Assembly (NCBI RefSeq): GCF_003013715.1 | Contig: NC_072813.1 | Span: forward strand, 744,001 to 808,000 | Length of the DNA: 64,000 nt | Reading direction: 5' to 3' | Source of the DNA: Candidozyma auris | Taxonomy: Eukaryota; Ascomycota; Pichiomycetes; Serinales; Metschnikowiaceae | Shown here: positions 53,103-62,960 of the stretch, piece by piece | Layout: each line of letters begins with the position of its first letter | Numbering within the stretch: position 1 is the first letter of the stretch | Made by a program: the position numbers and the translations under genes | The notes under the pieces: generated by a model | Seen by the model: the letters and a program-made list of their open reading frames with translations, nothing else | Database searches by the model: none | Told to the model about the DNA's origin: nothing

Positions 53103-54548
53103 ATGATGCAGAATCACCTATTCTTCTGGCTTCAACAACCAAGCTTCAGAAATCTTGCTCTCTTATCGCCGTCTCTTGGCTTCCTCAATTGCATGTTCCC
53201 TGAGCCCGTGACTCAAAAGTACTCACCTCCACCCGTGCAGCTGCTTTTCGCAGCCATTTCAGATACTCCCTCTACCCACGATGCCTTGTGCCTTTTGAAG
53301 CTTTGGAGAGCAGTCTCTTGCTTGAAACATCGAGTTGCAAGCTCAAACCCAACAGTGTGGCCGCTGTTTGTCGTTTACGCCTTGCACCGCTTTGCTCTTT
53401 TCGCCTCTGCGTTTGCGTCCATGCCCGAGTTCAACCCAAACCTCCATGTTCTCCCGCCTTTGGACGTAGCCTGGGTGTGGCACTCGCTTCTAACGGCTCC
53501 CGAGGCCTGCTATGCCATGTTTGCTGAATCTGCGTTTGCCAACTTCTTGCAAGTGCCGTTTCCCTTGCGTCAATTGGGTGATGCCATCTCCTCATCCTTT
53601 GACTATACCCCAGATCAGCTTGCCCGCCACAATTTCGACGCTTTGCTTGCCAATTTCGGCAAGGGTTACTACTTGGAATACGAGAATGTCACGTTTGATC
53701 CTTCGTCAATTGTACTTCCCGTATACTGTCCCATCTCCAAGGCTCTTCTTGTGTCGGTGCCCTTGTCTCACTTTGCCTGCTCTTCGTTCCTGGTTCGCTC
53801 AAAGGAGGGCGTTATTTCCCACCACTCCCTTGCCAGACGCCAGAGCGATGCTGCTTTGACACAGCTGGCGTTGCGCCCGCTGCGCTCGCTTCCACTTGAA
53901 GAGCGGCCTTCGTTCGGCTCTCCGGGCTCTCCGTCCACCGACTCTTCCTCACCTACGTCGCCCATCAACTCCAATTCTTCCTGCGCTTCTAGCCTGCTGA
54001 CTCCAACTTCGTGGACCTCGCAAAAGTCATTTCTGTTTGAGTCTGCCAATCCTTTGGTCCATTTAACTATCGAGGAAGACTGCTTACAGATCCTGGGCGA
54101 CTGGATCGACCACTTGGTGCTTTCGCCAGTGCAAAACATCATCGACTCAGGAAACTGGCTTTCCCACCCGAAGCTCTCGGTGATGCTTACCCTGGCGGTG
54201 ATGCGCTACAAAAGCTTCTGGAAGCTCTTGTCCAAGAACTCTACGGGGCCAGCTCTTGTGCCTACGCTTGACATTCGCTTGGTGTGGTATACTCACATGG
54301 CTCGGTTCAACGAGTACGCCGACTTCTCGGTGTTCCACACAGATGTCATCATGGTGCCTCCAGTCAGCGGATCTCAAACCACCAAGGATCTCGAAAAGAC
54401 TGCTACCTTGTACCAAAAAAGGTTCCACGCTCCTTACCTCCACTGTGGCCACACAAGGAACTCTCCGCCATTTTCCAGAAAAACTTGCACGCTATCCTGT
54501 TATAAAAATATATATGAGCTTTTAGCTCCCTCGGGCGATCAGCAATGA
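53103..54548 (+). CDS. GRDP/DUF1399-like protein
   Basis: 481 residues. Two copies of the family hallmark are visible: VLPPLDVAWVWHSLLTAP (about residues 116-133) and PTLDIRLVWYTHMARFNEY (about 390). These are the LPPLDxxWxWH-type motifs of glycine-rich domain-containing proteins (PF07173), found in plants and fungi and of unknown biochemical function. A Ser/Pro-rich linker (SPGSPSTDSSSPTSP) lies between them. The first ATG is 53103, but the N-terminal 60 residues are not obviously conserved, and a copy of the promoter motif lies inside them (53245-53259). A start further downstream, for example MFPEP at about residue 31, is therefore possible. Confidence 0.8.
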   Translation: MMQNHLFFWLQQPSFRNLALLSPSLGFLNCMFPEPVTQKYSPPPVQLLFAAISDTPSTHDALCLLKLWRAVSCLKHRVASSNPTVWPLFVVYALHRFALFASAFASMPEFNPNLHVLPPLDVAWVWHSLLTAPEACYAMFAESAFANFLQVPFPLRQLGDAISSSFDYTPDQLARHNFDALLANFGKGYYLEYENVTFDPSSIVLPVYCPISKALLVSVPLSHFACSSFLVRSKEGVISHHSLARRQSDAALTQLALRPLRSLPLEERPSFGSPGSPSTDSSSPTSPINSNSSCASSLLTPTSWTSQKSFLFESANPLVHLTIEEDCLQILGDWIDHLVLSPVQNIIDSGNWLSHPKLSVMLTLAVMRYKSFWKLLSKNSTGPALVPTLDIRLVWYTHMARFNEYADFSVFHTDVIMVPPVSGSQTTKDLEKTATLYQKRFHAPYLHCGHTRNSPPFSRKTCTLSCYKNIYELLAPSGDQQ

Positions 54549-55011
54549 ATCCAAAGATAGTATTTATGTTACGACTTATGATACACGCATACACCAGACG
54601 ACATTGATATGTAGACATCGAGTAGATATTAAATGACTCAAATACATTTAGCGCTTACCTCCACTTAGTTGCCGGGACACGACAAAAGAGTTATAAAATG
54701 GTTTAATCGATTTCGAGTATCAATTGGCAGAAATTGCATTTAGTGAGTTCTGCCCTCGTATCACGAGAATGAGTTTTACCATACTAGGCATTTTTCAACC
54801 GCTTCGAAAAATCCTAGCCACAATCTCGAACAGATGGGAAAGCAATGGACTCAAAGGTTTCGTCGATTTAAAGTCCACTAGGTGGCCAAAGCGCCATTTT
54901 TCGCTAGCACTTTCTGTGATAGCCATCGGTCCAGCTTTAACCGCGCCAGAGGTGCGTACTTTTCAGGTCCCAGATCGGTCGTTTTCACCATCAACTCTTC
55001 CAGAAGCGAAA

Positions 55012-55494
55012 ATGAATAAAAGAGACACTTTTTACTACTGGTACTTCATAATCCACATTCCAGTCACGATAATAATGGACTCGACCATGGTGATCCCCGA
55101 GGTGTATCAGCCGAGCTTTCAAAGATGGTTGGCCGAATTCCACATCACCGCCAATAAGGATTTCCTCCTTCAAGAAATGCCCTTGTGGCTTCAAATTTCT
55201 GCTACTTTTGAGCTTTTTGTTCAATTGCCCATATTCTTCCTTGCAGCAAGAGCTTTGAGACGCAATTGCCAGAAAATCTATGTGTTGATGACTGTTTACG
55301 GTTTCAACGCATTCTTTACCACCTTATTGTGTCTCGCCTACGCTTACAGAGACGCTCCCAAGCACGGCTTGACCGCAGCAGAGACTTACAACCTTTTGGG
55401 TCTCTACACGCCGTACTGCTTGATTCCTCTAGTGATGATGTTGGATTGTGGTTGGAGAGCTACCCAGCTCATTGAAAGGCCGAAGACAGAGTAA
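55012..55494 (+). CDS. TMEM97/EXPERA-domain membrane protein
   Basis: 160 residues from the ATG at 55012 (MNKRDTFYYWYFIIHIP). The frame is open for 96 codons upstream, but that part looks noncoding and 160 residues matches the family length. Four hydrophobic segments: YYWYFIIHIPVTIIMDSTMVIP, PLWLQISATFELFVQLPIFFLA, IYVLMTVYGFNAFFTTLLCLAY, YTPYCLIPLVMMLDCGW. The HIPVT...D and E-x-F-x-Q-x-P pattern is that of EXPERA proteins (TMEM97/sigma-2 receptor, EBP), which act in ER sterol handling or isomerisation. Convergent with ACB1, with 60 bases between stops. Confidence 0.85.
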   Translation: MNKRDTFYYWYFIIHIPVTIIMDSTMVIPEVYQPSFQRWLAEFHITANKDFLLQEMPLWLQISATFELFVQLPIFFLAARALRRNCQKIYVLMTVYGFNAFFTTLLCLAYAYRDAPKHGLTAAETYNLLGLYTPYCLIPLVMMLDCGWRATQLIERPKTE

Positions 55495-55554
55495 GCACAA
55501 TTGAGTTCTACACATTAAAACTTGATATACCACGATGTATCTTCAATACACAAT

Positions 55555-55788
55555 CTAGTTATCCTTCTCGATCAACTCGGTGGCAAAGGCAATGTACTGC
55601 TGCTCGGCGTCCTCCTGAGAAGTACCCTCCAAGTCCTTCCAGGCTTGCCACTTGTACTTGCCCTTCAAGTCGAACATACCAGGTTTGTCGGTGTTGTTGT
55701 CGCTGACAGTGGCCTGCTTGTAGAGACCGTACAACTTCAAGAGAGCGTCGTCGTCAGGACGGGTCTTCAAGTTGGAAACAGCTTTGGC
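55555..55788 (-). CDS. ACB1: Acyl-CoA-binding protein Acb1, exon 2
   Basis: 77 residues starting AKAVSNLKTRPDDDALLKLY, with YKQATVSDNN, KYKWQAWKDLEGTSQEDAEQQY and IAFATELI: the full acyl-CoA-binding four-helix bundle. With exon 1 (56042-56068) the spliced protein has 86 residues, against 87 in baker's yeast, where exon 1 and 2 residues run on as FEEKAKAV. The protein carries long-chain acyl-CoA esters in the cytosol. The acceptor is TAG, just after a perfect TACTAAC branch point. Confidence 0.95.
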   Translation of the reverse strand, partial: AKAVSNLKTRPDDDALLKLYGLYKQATVSDNNTDKPGMFDLKGKYKWQAWKDLEGTSQEDAEQQYIAFATELIEKDN

Positions 55789-56041
55789 CTAGAGGTTAGT
55801 ATTTAGAGGAAAACGGGCAGGCAAACTGAAGCCGTCTCTATTTTTGATTGTTCTTTTTGCCTCTTTTTCTCATCAATGATTAGTTGCCCTAAAGCATCTA
55901 TTTCGGCTTTGTACCTTCGTGTCCAATGGCGGCTCACTTGTTGGGTAAATTGCCACGCAATTGATGGAAGCAAAGCGGACAAAAGCCATGAAATCAAAAA
56001 GAATTTCCTTTTAGAAACAAATGAAAATCATTTACACATAC
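55789..56041 (-). other. ACB1: ACB1 intron
   Basis: 253 bases, donor GTATGT (56041-56036), branch point TACTAAC (55801-55795), acceptor CTCTAG. It contains an ATG-less open frame of about 75 codons (down to 55803) that would encode a basic-flanked hydrophobic segment and a charged helix. Confidence 0.92.
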
Positions 56042-56068
56042 TTTCTCTTCGAATTCGGCAGATGGCAT
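56042..56068 (-). CDS. ACB1: Acyl-CoA-binding protein Acb1, exon 1
   Basis: Nine codons (MPSAEFEEK) ending in phase 0 at the GTATGT donor. FEEK joins AKAV of exon 2 to restore the family N terminus. Confidence 0.93.
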
Positions 56069-58595
56069 GGTTGGTGGTAGGAAAAAGTGTGGGTGTTGGC
56101 CAAGATCTGTGTATGATCTGAGTGCGAAGTGGGTGGGCAGTGAAGGAATGAAACAGCCACCGTGGGCCGATTGCGAAGCATTCACCTGAAACACCCACTT
56201 AAAGCGAGACTCAGTAGCCGTTGAAGAACGGTATATGAGGGAGACGGTGAAGAATTGATTCAAATGTGTTTGTCTCTCGTGGTATCATCTTGCGAAGATG
56301 TGGATAGTTCGGATTAGGGCTTTTCGCAGCCATTTGGCCGAGGTAGGGGCGGCCAAGACCGGTAAGTGGCAACCGCGGGAGGGCTCCAATGGACTTTTAT
56401 ATGGCAGTCTCTTTCTATGGAAGCTTTTTATTAACAACCTGACATTTAAGGTGCCTAACGAACGTAATTTTTGAATGTGGAAAGTGGAGGGAAAAGGGAG
56501 AAGGGACCACTGGCAGATAGCAAGTGAGATGTTGGGCAAAAACAGTTCGAACGTTTATGCTGCCGCCTGAGGCAAGTGAAGCTGAAGTTTATATATTTAA
56601 GCTCTGAAATAAAAAGCTTTAGTGTTTTGAGTGAAGGACGGTAGCGGCCACCAGACGCCACAAGACCCAACAGAACATTCCGACAAGTTTTACCAAAGCT
56701 TTATCTGCCCCAAGCTGTCACTGGGGAGCAAGAGAGTAAGCAGAAGTGCCATTGCATCTGATCTTATAGAGATTTTATATAAGGCGCTCGATTGCAGCTT
56801 GTGTGGGACATTTTTCCGGGGTAGATCTCACGACGCAATCAGATATTCCACCGCGTCTTCTTTTAGACCTGGTCGACTGCCGTTCCAGGAAGAATTTTCC
56901 AAAAACAGCACGTGTGCTTCCAACCTCCCTCTTGACCATTGTCTATACTACTCATTCCATAAGAGACGTGTTTCTTCCCTAAAAAGGCTGAATTCTTTTT
57001 CGCAGCCCAACATTCCGCTCGCTAGCGTAGACGAGCACTTATGTATCTGAACACCAGCATTTTTTTGCGGGGATTGCAACGGGGTACAAGAGATAAAAGG
57101 ACAACAAGACAGACAACCAAGTATCAACAGAGCTTTACAAGCAAAATCAGGGGCTCTGCCCAACAAACGAAGAACGCAAGTAAAAATGTGTTACTTTTCT
57201 ACTTTTGGGTGCAAAACATCTCTATTGATGCACCGCGCTGTCAATACCGTAAATTTCTGCCACCCAGCGTCTACACCTTGATAAGAGAAGAAAGAGCGAA
57301 ATGAGACAGAACAGCCAGCGGGAACAGTACCAAGTCAGAAAAACACGCCAGACCAATTTCCGAAAACTTGTATTGCAGAATTGCGAGACCAGCCCCTGAA
57401 ATAAAATCCTCTCTTCTTTAACAACTGCTTAGCCCCCTCGGGCAAAGCAAAAGCAAGAAAACATACCGTGAATCACGCTTTCTTCAACGGCCCTGGACCC
57501 CAGCTTCGCCCCTTGGACCCACGCCTCGTTACCTTTTTTTTTATTCTGCCTTGCAATATTCGTAGTTTACGGGTGACATGCGGGGGGTGATATTTTTGAC
57601 CCAGCAGGGCTTTTTCTGTTTTACGAGCGCTCCGTTGCCACCTTAGTCATCATGTTGACGCTTCGGCTCCGACGCTGCGGAAGTTTAGACATTTTAGTGC
57701 AAAGGTGAAGCGCAGACTTATGCGAAGCTAACTCACGATCCAGAAACACTACAAGGAAAGTAAGCACACCACTGTATTTCTCGTAACGAGACCATGACAG
57801 ACGTGTAATTTAATCTTTAAAATTCATAACGTCAAGTATTTTTGACGGAGGGCTCCATCCCCTGGGATAAGCTAGTGTACGGGTTTTCTTCCTCAGCTGA
57901 CTTATTTAAACTAGTGTCATATTTCTGCGCTTACCTAAGCGCGCTGCACGATTTTCTCCGACGGATATCGGCTTGTCTGACCGCTCCAGATGGGCCTTTT
58001 TGGGTGCGTTTTTTCCTTCCGCGTCGGCTGTTTACGGCCTTATTAGCTTCCGGCCCCAGCTCCATTTATAACCGGGGGAATTCTCAACACAAAAATAAAA
58101 AGATTGAACCTGCTGCTTTTAATCAGATCCATTTGAGTTTTATTCCTTCTTTTTTATTTTGTACCTTTTGGTTCTACATTATTTTATTTCTTTTATCTGC
58201 TTCCCTGCTGCTTTTCACTAGTACTTCGCAGGGTCCTTCTACATAGTGAGAGGGATAGTCACAAGAGGGATCGAACACACATACAACAAAAAGCTTTAGT
58301 GGTGTCTTGTTGAAGAGGTTTTTAGAACATACGTAACCACTTCAATTTTTGTCCAGCAAACAGTATTTTGTTGCGTTATTTTTACGGCACACCGATCACT
58401 GCTGGCGCAATATACTAAACAGAAACAAGCTTCCATCAAGAGTTTGTTGCCAAAGGTTCCGATCTTTGTTCAGGAATCTCTGATTAGCCCATCGTACGAG
58501 CTTATTTCGCCTCATTCTTTTGAGTCCCAACCAACTCTTGGCACCTTGGCTACGGGTTTTTGCAACCATTTCTCTCAAGCCCCAACCCTACTACA
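56069..58595. promoter_or_regulatory. 2.5-kb ACB1 / WW-like divergent intergenic region
   Basis: No supported gene. Motif copies lie at 56321-56335 (exact, just downstream of TTAGGGC, a Tbf1-like half site), 56996-57007, and 58557-58571, the last about 25 bases before the WW-like ATG. A 134-codon frame at 57842-58246 has no Met and is rejected. The region from 57600 on is AT-rich. Confidence 0.45.
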
Positions 58596-59210
58596 ATGTG
58601 GCAACAGAAATTCGACCACAATCTCCAGTTGAATTATTATGTGAACTTGGACGACGGCCTGATCTCCTTTGACCTCCCGTGTGAGGTCCAGATCCAGAAG
58701 AAACTGCCCAAACAGAAGGAGAACATCCTCCACAGAATTACATCAGCACTCACGCTTAGAAGGCTGTCTTCGAAAGCATCTGATGACGAACTCCAACAAG
58801 GTTTGAGTGTTGAGTCCGAGTCTGGCTTCACTACGGCTGATCAAAGCCCTTCGGAGCCAAATGGTCACCTGCTCCCGATGAGTGGGCCTCCACTGCCGTT
58901 AGGAGAAAAATCCATCTCTAGAATGCCCAGTGACTCGTATTTGTTAGAGAAGGCATTTAATCTACAACCTCATGAGGACGAGGTGGCTAGTGTATCTTCC
59001 GACGAGTCCATCCAGAGCTTTTACCTGGACATCGTTGCTAACGATATGTACTATGACTACGACCGTACGGTTTACTGCGACGAGAAACCGTTTATCAGTG
59101 GGAATGGAAAGAATAATCTTCTGCTGGAAAACAACCTCATTAACGACGACTACGAGAAAGAGCTCGAGAGACAGGAGCTTCGACTTCAAATCCTTAAGGA
59201 GCTCTACTAG
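58596..59210 (+). CDS. Small protein with WW-like N terminus, function unknown
   Basis: 204 residues from the ATG at 58596 (MWQQKFDHNLQLNYYVNLDD). The first 35 residues resemble a WW domain: leading Trp, NYYVNLDDG strand, then FDLPCEV where W-x-x-P is expected, so the second Trp is replaced. The rest is Ser/Glu-rich, with a basic patch (ILHRITSALTLRRLS) that might be phosphorylated, and it ends in a charged helix (DDYEKELERQELRLQILKELY). WW domains bind proline-rich ligands, but this one may be degenerate. I cannot name an orthologue. The intergenic motif TTTTTGCAACCATTT ends 24 bases upstream, probably in the 5' leader. Confidence 0.8.
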   Translation: MWQQKFDHNLQLNYYVNLDDGLISFDLPCEVQIQKKLPKQKENILHRITSALTLRRLSSKASDDELQQGLSVESESGFTTADQSPSEPNGHLLPMSGPPLPLGEKSISRMPSDSYLLEKAFNLQPHEDEVASVSSDESIQSFYLDIVANDMYYDYDRTVYCDEKPFISGNGKNNLLLENNLINDDYEKELERQELRLQILKELY

Positions 59211-59328
59211 CTCGCATTGCGCTGGCATGTTAAATTATTTATTGGCTTGTATATATCTTAATTGAAGCACGGATGGGTAAACATGTTCGTAGCTATTGTG
59301 TTGATATACATAATGAGGTAGAAAGTCA

Positions 59329-60984
59329 TCATTGTAGCGTCGGCACGATATTTAAGTCTATCAGTGCAATAAGTTTGTCGAAAACGCCCATTTCTCTGTA
59401 TGTGGAGGTGGCAATTTTGGCTTCTTTCTCATTCTTCTCAGCAATCATTGTGTCGTAATTGGCCCTGGCATCGTGCAAGGCCTTTTGGTTTTCCTCCTTA
59501 GCGAGATCTTTGTAGAACATTCTTGAGTTCGTCTTGAGACGCGAAAAAGCATCACCTTCGACACTTTCATTCACTTTTTTCATCGATTTAAGCTCAGCTT
59601 TTCTGACATTCGTCTGGTTCAACTTTCTGTTTCTCTCGTTAACCTTGGACATGCTCGTTAACGAGCTTTTGCTAGCTCTCTCGTTGTCCTTAAGCAAAAT
59701 CTCGTCCATCTTCTTAATGCGATCACTCAACTCCCTGATCCTTTCAACGTTGCCCTCTTGCTTAGCCACACGCAACTCATCCATTGCTTTAGACTTTTCG
59801 TAAACCGCATCATACGCCCTCATGCCGTTCTTCATCTTCTGCTTCCTTGAAATCATTTCGTCAATATCTTGATTTGTGAGACCGCTGTTCATCAAGCGAT
59901 GTATCTCTTCAGCTTTCTCGTTCACATCATCCACATATGGTGGGTCTTCGTTTGTCTTGCTCAATTCTTGGAGATACCTCTCGAACTCTTCTGGGAATAT
60001 GTCACCGTCACTAAACACCGTGAAGGGGAATTCTTTGGTCTGTTGTCTGTTTTGACTGACCAACAAGTACATGTCTGTTCTTGTCTCGCCCACTTGATAC
60101 TGTTTTTGAGGGTAGGTTACCACCTCTTCAATTTGCACCACTCTGTACATTGGGCGGCGGGTCCTGCGGTCCATTCCCACGTTGATCTTTCCAAAAGACC
60201 GTGACACAACTTCTGCGAAATTACGGTAGTAGAGGTACTTGCTGAGAAAACTTCTTCCAATCTTGATCTTGTTAATGTCTGCAGCGGTAGCCTTTTCAAA
60301 GCTCTTGGGTCTGAACTTGGATTTACCGCTTCCCCAGACGACTTCATCGTCTCCATAGGCCTCCTCTTCAACATCGTCGAGCTCTTCCTCTTCATCCTCT
60401 TCTTCTTCCTCCTCGTCTTCGTAGTCTTCAGCAGCAGCCTTGCGCGACTTGCGCTCTCTCTGTTTCCTCAACTCGCTCAATTTGTCCATCTTCGAGCTTC
60501 TTGCGCCCAGAGTCGCCTGTCGACTACTGGTTCTGGTCTTTTTCTCGGTACCTTGAGCCTGCTTCAATCTCTGCCTCAAATACTTCTTCTCATTGTATCT
60601 ATCCATTTCCTGGGATCTTTCAAAAAGAGTCTGTTCTCTCTCGATCTCGTCCATATCAAGCAAACGCTCACGGTCCTCTTCATCCTTATACTTCCCTTCT
60701 AGTGGGTATGGGTTGACTAGTTCATCCTCTTCTTCTTCGTCTTCATCATCGTAGGTTCTGGAATCATTTACCTCTTCATCGTTCTCATCTTCACCAGCGT
60801 CATCTTCGTCAAATGCTTCGTCATTATCATCGTCTCCTTCATCCTCATCTTCATCAGAAGAACCGGTCTTCAATCTCTTTCTGGGGCCGCCTTCTGAGGC
60901 CGCTCGCTTGACGACATTGTCATTTTCTTCACTGCCAGAATCCGCTCCAGCAAGAGCCAACAAATCGTCATCCAAATCCGACAT
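59329..60984 (-). CDS. RTF1: Rtf1 subunit of the Paf1 complex
   Basis: 551 residues. The first 130 are very acidic ([19 protein letters not shown]), followed by a charged segment with repeated E/K runs. The Plus3 domain spans about residues 230-360 ([41 protein letters not shown] ... [10 protein letters not shown]), which binds phosphorylated Spt5. A helical C-terminal region binds the Paf1 core. Rtf1 promotes H2B ubiquitination during transcription elongation. Order, domains and length (558 in baker's yeast) fit well. Confidence 0.96.
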   Translation of the reverse strand: MSDLDDDLLALAGADSGSEENDNVVKRAASEGGPRKRLKTGSSDEDEDEGDDDNDEAFDEDDAGEDENDEEVNDSRTYDDEDEEEEDELVNPYPLEGKYKDEEDRERLLDMDEIEREQTLFERSQEMDRYNEKKYLRQRLKQAQGTEKKTRTSSRQATLGARSSKMDKLSELRKQRERKSRKAAAEDYEDEEEEEEDEEEELDDVEEEAYGDDEVVWGSGKSKFRPKSFEKATAADINKIKIGRSFLSKYLYYRNFAEVVSRSFGKINVGMDRRTRRPMYRVVQIEEVVTYPQKQYQVGETRTDMYLLVSQNRQQTKEFPFTVFSDGDIFPEEFERYLQELSKTNEDPPYVDDVNEKAEEIHRLMNSGLTNQDIDEMISRKQKMKNGMRAYDAVYEKSKAMDELRVAKQEGNVERIRELSDRIKKMDEILLKDNERASKSSLTSMSKVNERNRKLNQTNVRKAELKSMKKVNESVEGDAFSRLKTNSRMFYKDLAKEENQKALHDARANYDTMIAEKNEKEAKIATSTYREMGVFDKLIALIDLNIVPTLQ

Positions 60985-62038
60985 TTTTGATCGTAAACAA
61001 CGTTGATGATTTAGTTGAGTTGATAGCTGGTGATATGCACTGAAGGATGGCCTATGTGCAGGTGATAAAATAGTAGGATTTGCAACCGTTCAACATTCCA
61101 GCTACAATAATGTAAAATAAAAACCTAAAAGAAAAGTGTTCAGACTTGAAAAGCTGTTTGTGCCTACATTTTGTATTTGTTACAAAATTTTTGTATGGTT
61201 TCGACACTATGGCCTCTGTCAGCGGCTGGATAAACATATGGGAAGAGAAAGTAGCTATTGTAAATGACCTTCATAGTGCGAGGAAAGGCACATTGAGCTA
61301 CTTTTAACTAGATTAGTTGTAATTACTAATTCTTTTTCGTTTAGGTTCAGGTGTCGAATCTTGACCGTCGCATGCGTGGACGCAACCTAGTTTGAAGGGT
61401 ATAGTAATACTAAAAAGATGAGACTTGGTTTGTTCTCTTTATATAATTCCTTCTTATTTTGAAAGAAGGCTTTCTAATTCACCGAGTCCCTATAAAAGTC
61501 GGATCAGACTTACCTTCAGCTTCATTTTCATAACTACCTGAGTCACTCTATTCCTATGACGTCAATAAAACGCTCTTTAGGTGAGATTTAGCCTCAAGAA
61601 TAGTAATCAATCAAGAGAAAGAAATATGTGTTTATCAGTAGTTTTGCAGAAGAAATTGTTTGTTCATTGATAGTGGCTGCAAAAAGAGTTTTGTTCCAAC
61701 TGTAATATGATGAGCAATAAAGGAGCCAACGTTAAGACGAATCAGACAAACCTACCTAGTTTGGTTTAGGGTTTCCGGAGTCTTCAACACGGACAATGAA
61801 CAGTAGTGAAATTGCCATTTGAAGAGTACTTCAGTTGCAACCTTCCTATGTGCCATATGGCATAGGGCTCGCCAACTCGGCCTGTATATCACGTGACCGG
61901 CGTGACGGTTTGAATTTAAACTACCCTTACTACACCCACAACTCTCTTATGATGTTTTTATTAATATGACAACGCTGTGCCTGAGCTAATACACACCCAC
62001 GTAGACATGAAAGTGAAAAACAAATAATTCCACCCCAA
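60985..62038. other. Gap between RTF1 and RPS28
   Basis: 1,054 bases, AT-rich. It holds a weak motif copy at 61672-61685 (reverse strand TTTTTGCAGCCACT) and an E-box TATCACGTGACC at about 61887-61898. No gene or RNA was recognised. Confidence 0.4.
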
Positions 62039-62239
62039 TTAACGCAATCTTCTAGCCTCACGCTCGGACTCCATCAAGCACAAGATGTCGTTCTCTCTGA
62101 CTGGGCCCTTGACGTTTCTGACAATGGTTCTGGAAGAGTCCTCCAAGAACTCAACTCTGACCTGGGTGACACCACCTCTGGAACCGGTTCTACCCAAAAC
62201 CTTGATGACCTTAGCAAGAGTAACTGGAGTCTTAGTGTC
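62039..62239 (-). CDS. RPS28: 40S ribosomal protein S28 (eS28), exon 2
   Basis: 66 residues beginning [20 protein letters not shown] and ending [11 protein letters not shown]. With the single Met from exon 1 it makes the standard 67-residue eS28, nearly identical to baker's yeast. eS28 lies near the mRNA exit channel of the small subunit. The acceptor is CAG after TACTAAC. Confidence 0.97.
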
Positions 62240-62484
62240 CTGGAAACGTTAGTAAAAGCACGGAATGGGATACAAAGGGTGACGTAGTGAGTTCCTTAGA
62301 AGATTTTGAAGAAGTATTCATTTTGAATCGAATACTATAGCTTCAAATGTATGAAGCGAGAATATTCGGGGGGATCATATGGGAAGACGAATGAAGGAAA
62401 ATCAAACATTTGATTCGAGGTCATTTGTCACAACTTCATGAGCTTTAACAGGAGGGAGTCACCGAAACAGATTTTGTAACATAC
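62240..62484 (-). other. RPS28: RPS28 intron
   Basis: 245 bases from GTATGT directly after the start codon to TACTAACGTTTCCAG. The donor and branch point are perfect. I looked for snoRNA boxes (RUGAUGA/CUGA pairs) and saw none. Confidence 0.93.
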
Positions 62485-62487
62485 CAT
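62485..62487 (-). CDS. RPS28: RPS28 exon 1 (start codon only)
   Basis: The coding part of exon 1 is the ATG alone: AAAATG is followed at once by GTATGT. Exon 2 resumes in phase with GAC. Confidence 0.9.
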
Positions 62488-62680
62488 TTTGTATAAGTAG
62501 TTGTATGTAGATAGAAGACTGTGATGGGGAGAAAATTTTGAAAAAATTTCGTGGTAGTCGCTGCAGCCAATTTTTTGTGTATGTACACGACTCTTCAGAA
62601 AAAAAAGATCGATCGGTTATTGGGGAGTGTGCGACAACCAAACTTCTAGTATATCAGAACACCGAGCATGTGACTGATAG

Positions 62681-62687
62681 TCACGTG
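62681..62687. promoter_or_regulatory. Cbf1 E-box of RPS28
   Basis: TCACGTG, about 195 bases before the RPS28 ATG. A related CATGTGAC lies just beside it (62668-62675) in inverted orientation. The 473-base gap up to CLD1 (62488-62960) holds no gene; I saw no Tbf1 palindrome here, unlike RPS18. Confidence 0.5.
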
Positions 62688-62960
62688 TATCTATCTCCTT
62701 TCTGGAACCGCTATAATTGCTAGCAGTGATTCCGGCGACATAATCTGTTTATACTCAGACTATCCTCTATCCACGCTCTCTTGTCCGGACAAGTACAGCC
62801 TCAATATTGGTGCTGCGGCGTTCCTTCCTTGTTGGGCTTATCGCCGTCGCCACATCGGCTCCTATAAACATCCTGTCCCGATCACAAATATGCGGGCACT
62901 TCGCAACCAAAGATAAGTGTAGATAAGCGTAACTAGTACCCTGGAAGTGGCAAACTCTTA

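Noticed and set aside
54769..55011. N-terminal extension of the TMEM97/EXPERA protein
   Set aside because: The extra 81 residues are not membrane- or family-like; the 160-residue form from 55012 has the normal family length.
57842..58246. 134-codon open frame with a hydrophobic C-terminal part
   Set aside because: It has no methionine at all, starts with TTG, and resembles no family; probably a chance frame in AT-rich promoter DNA.
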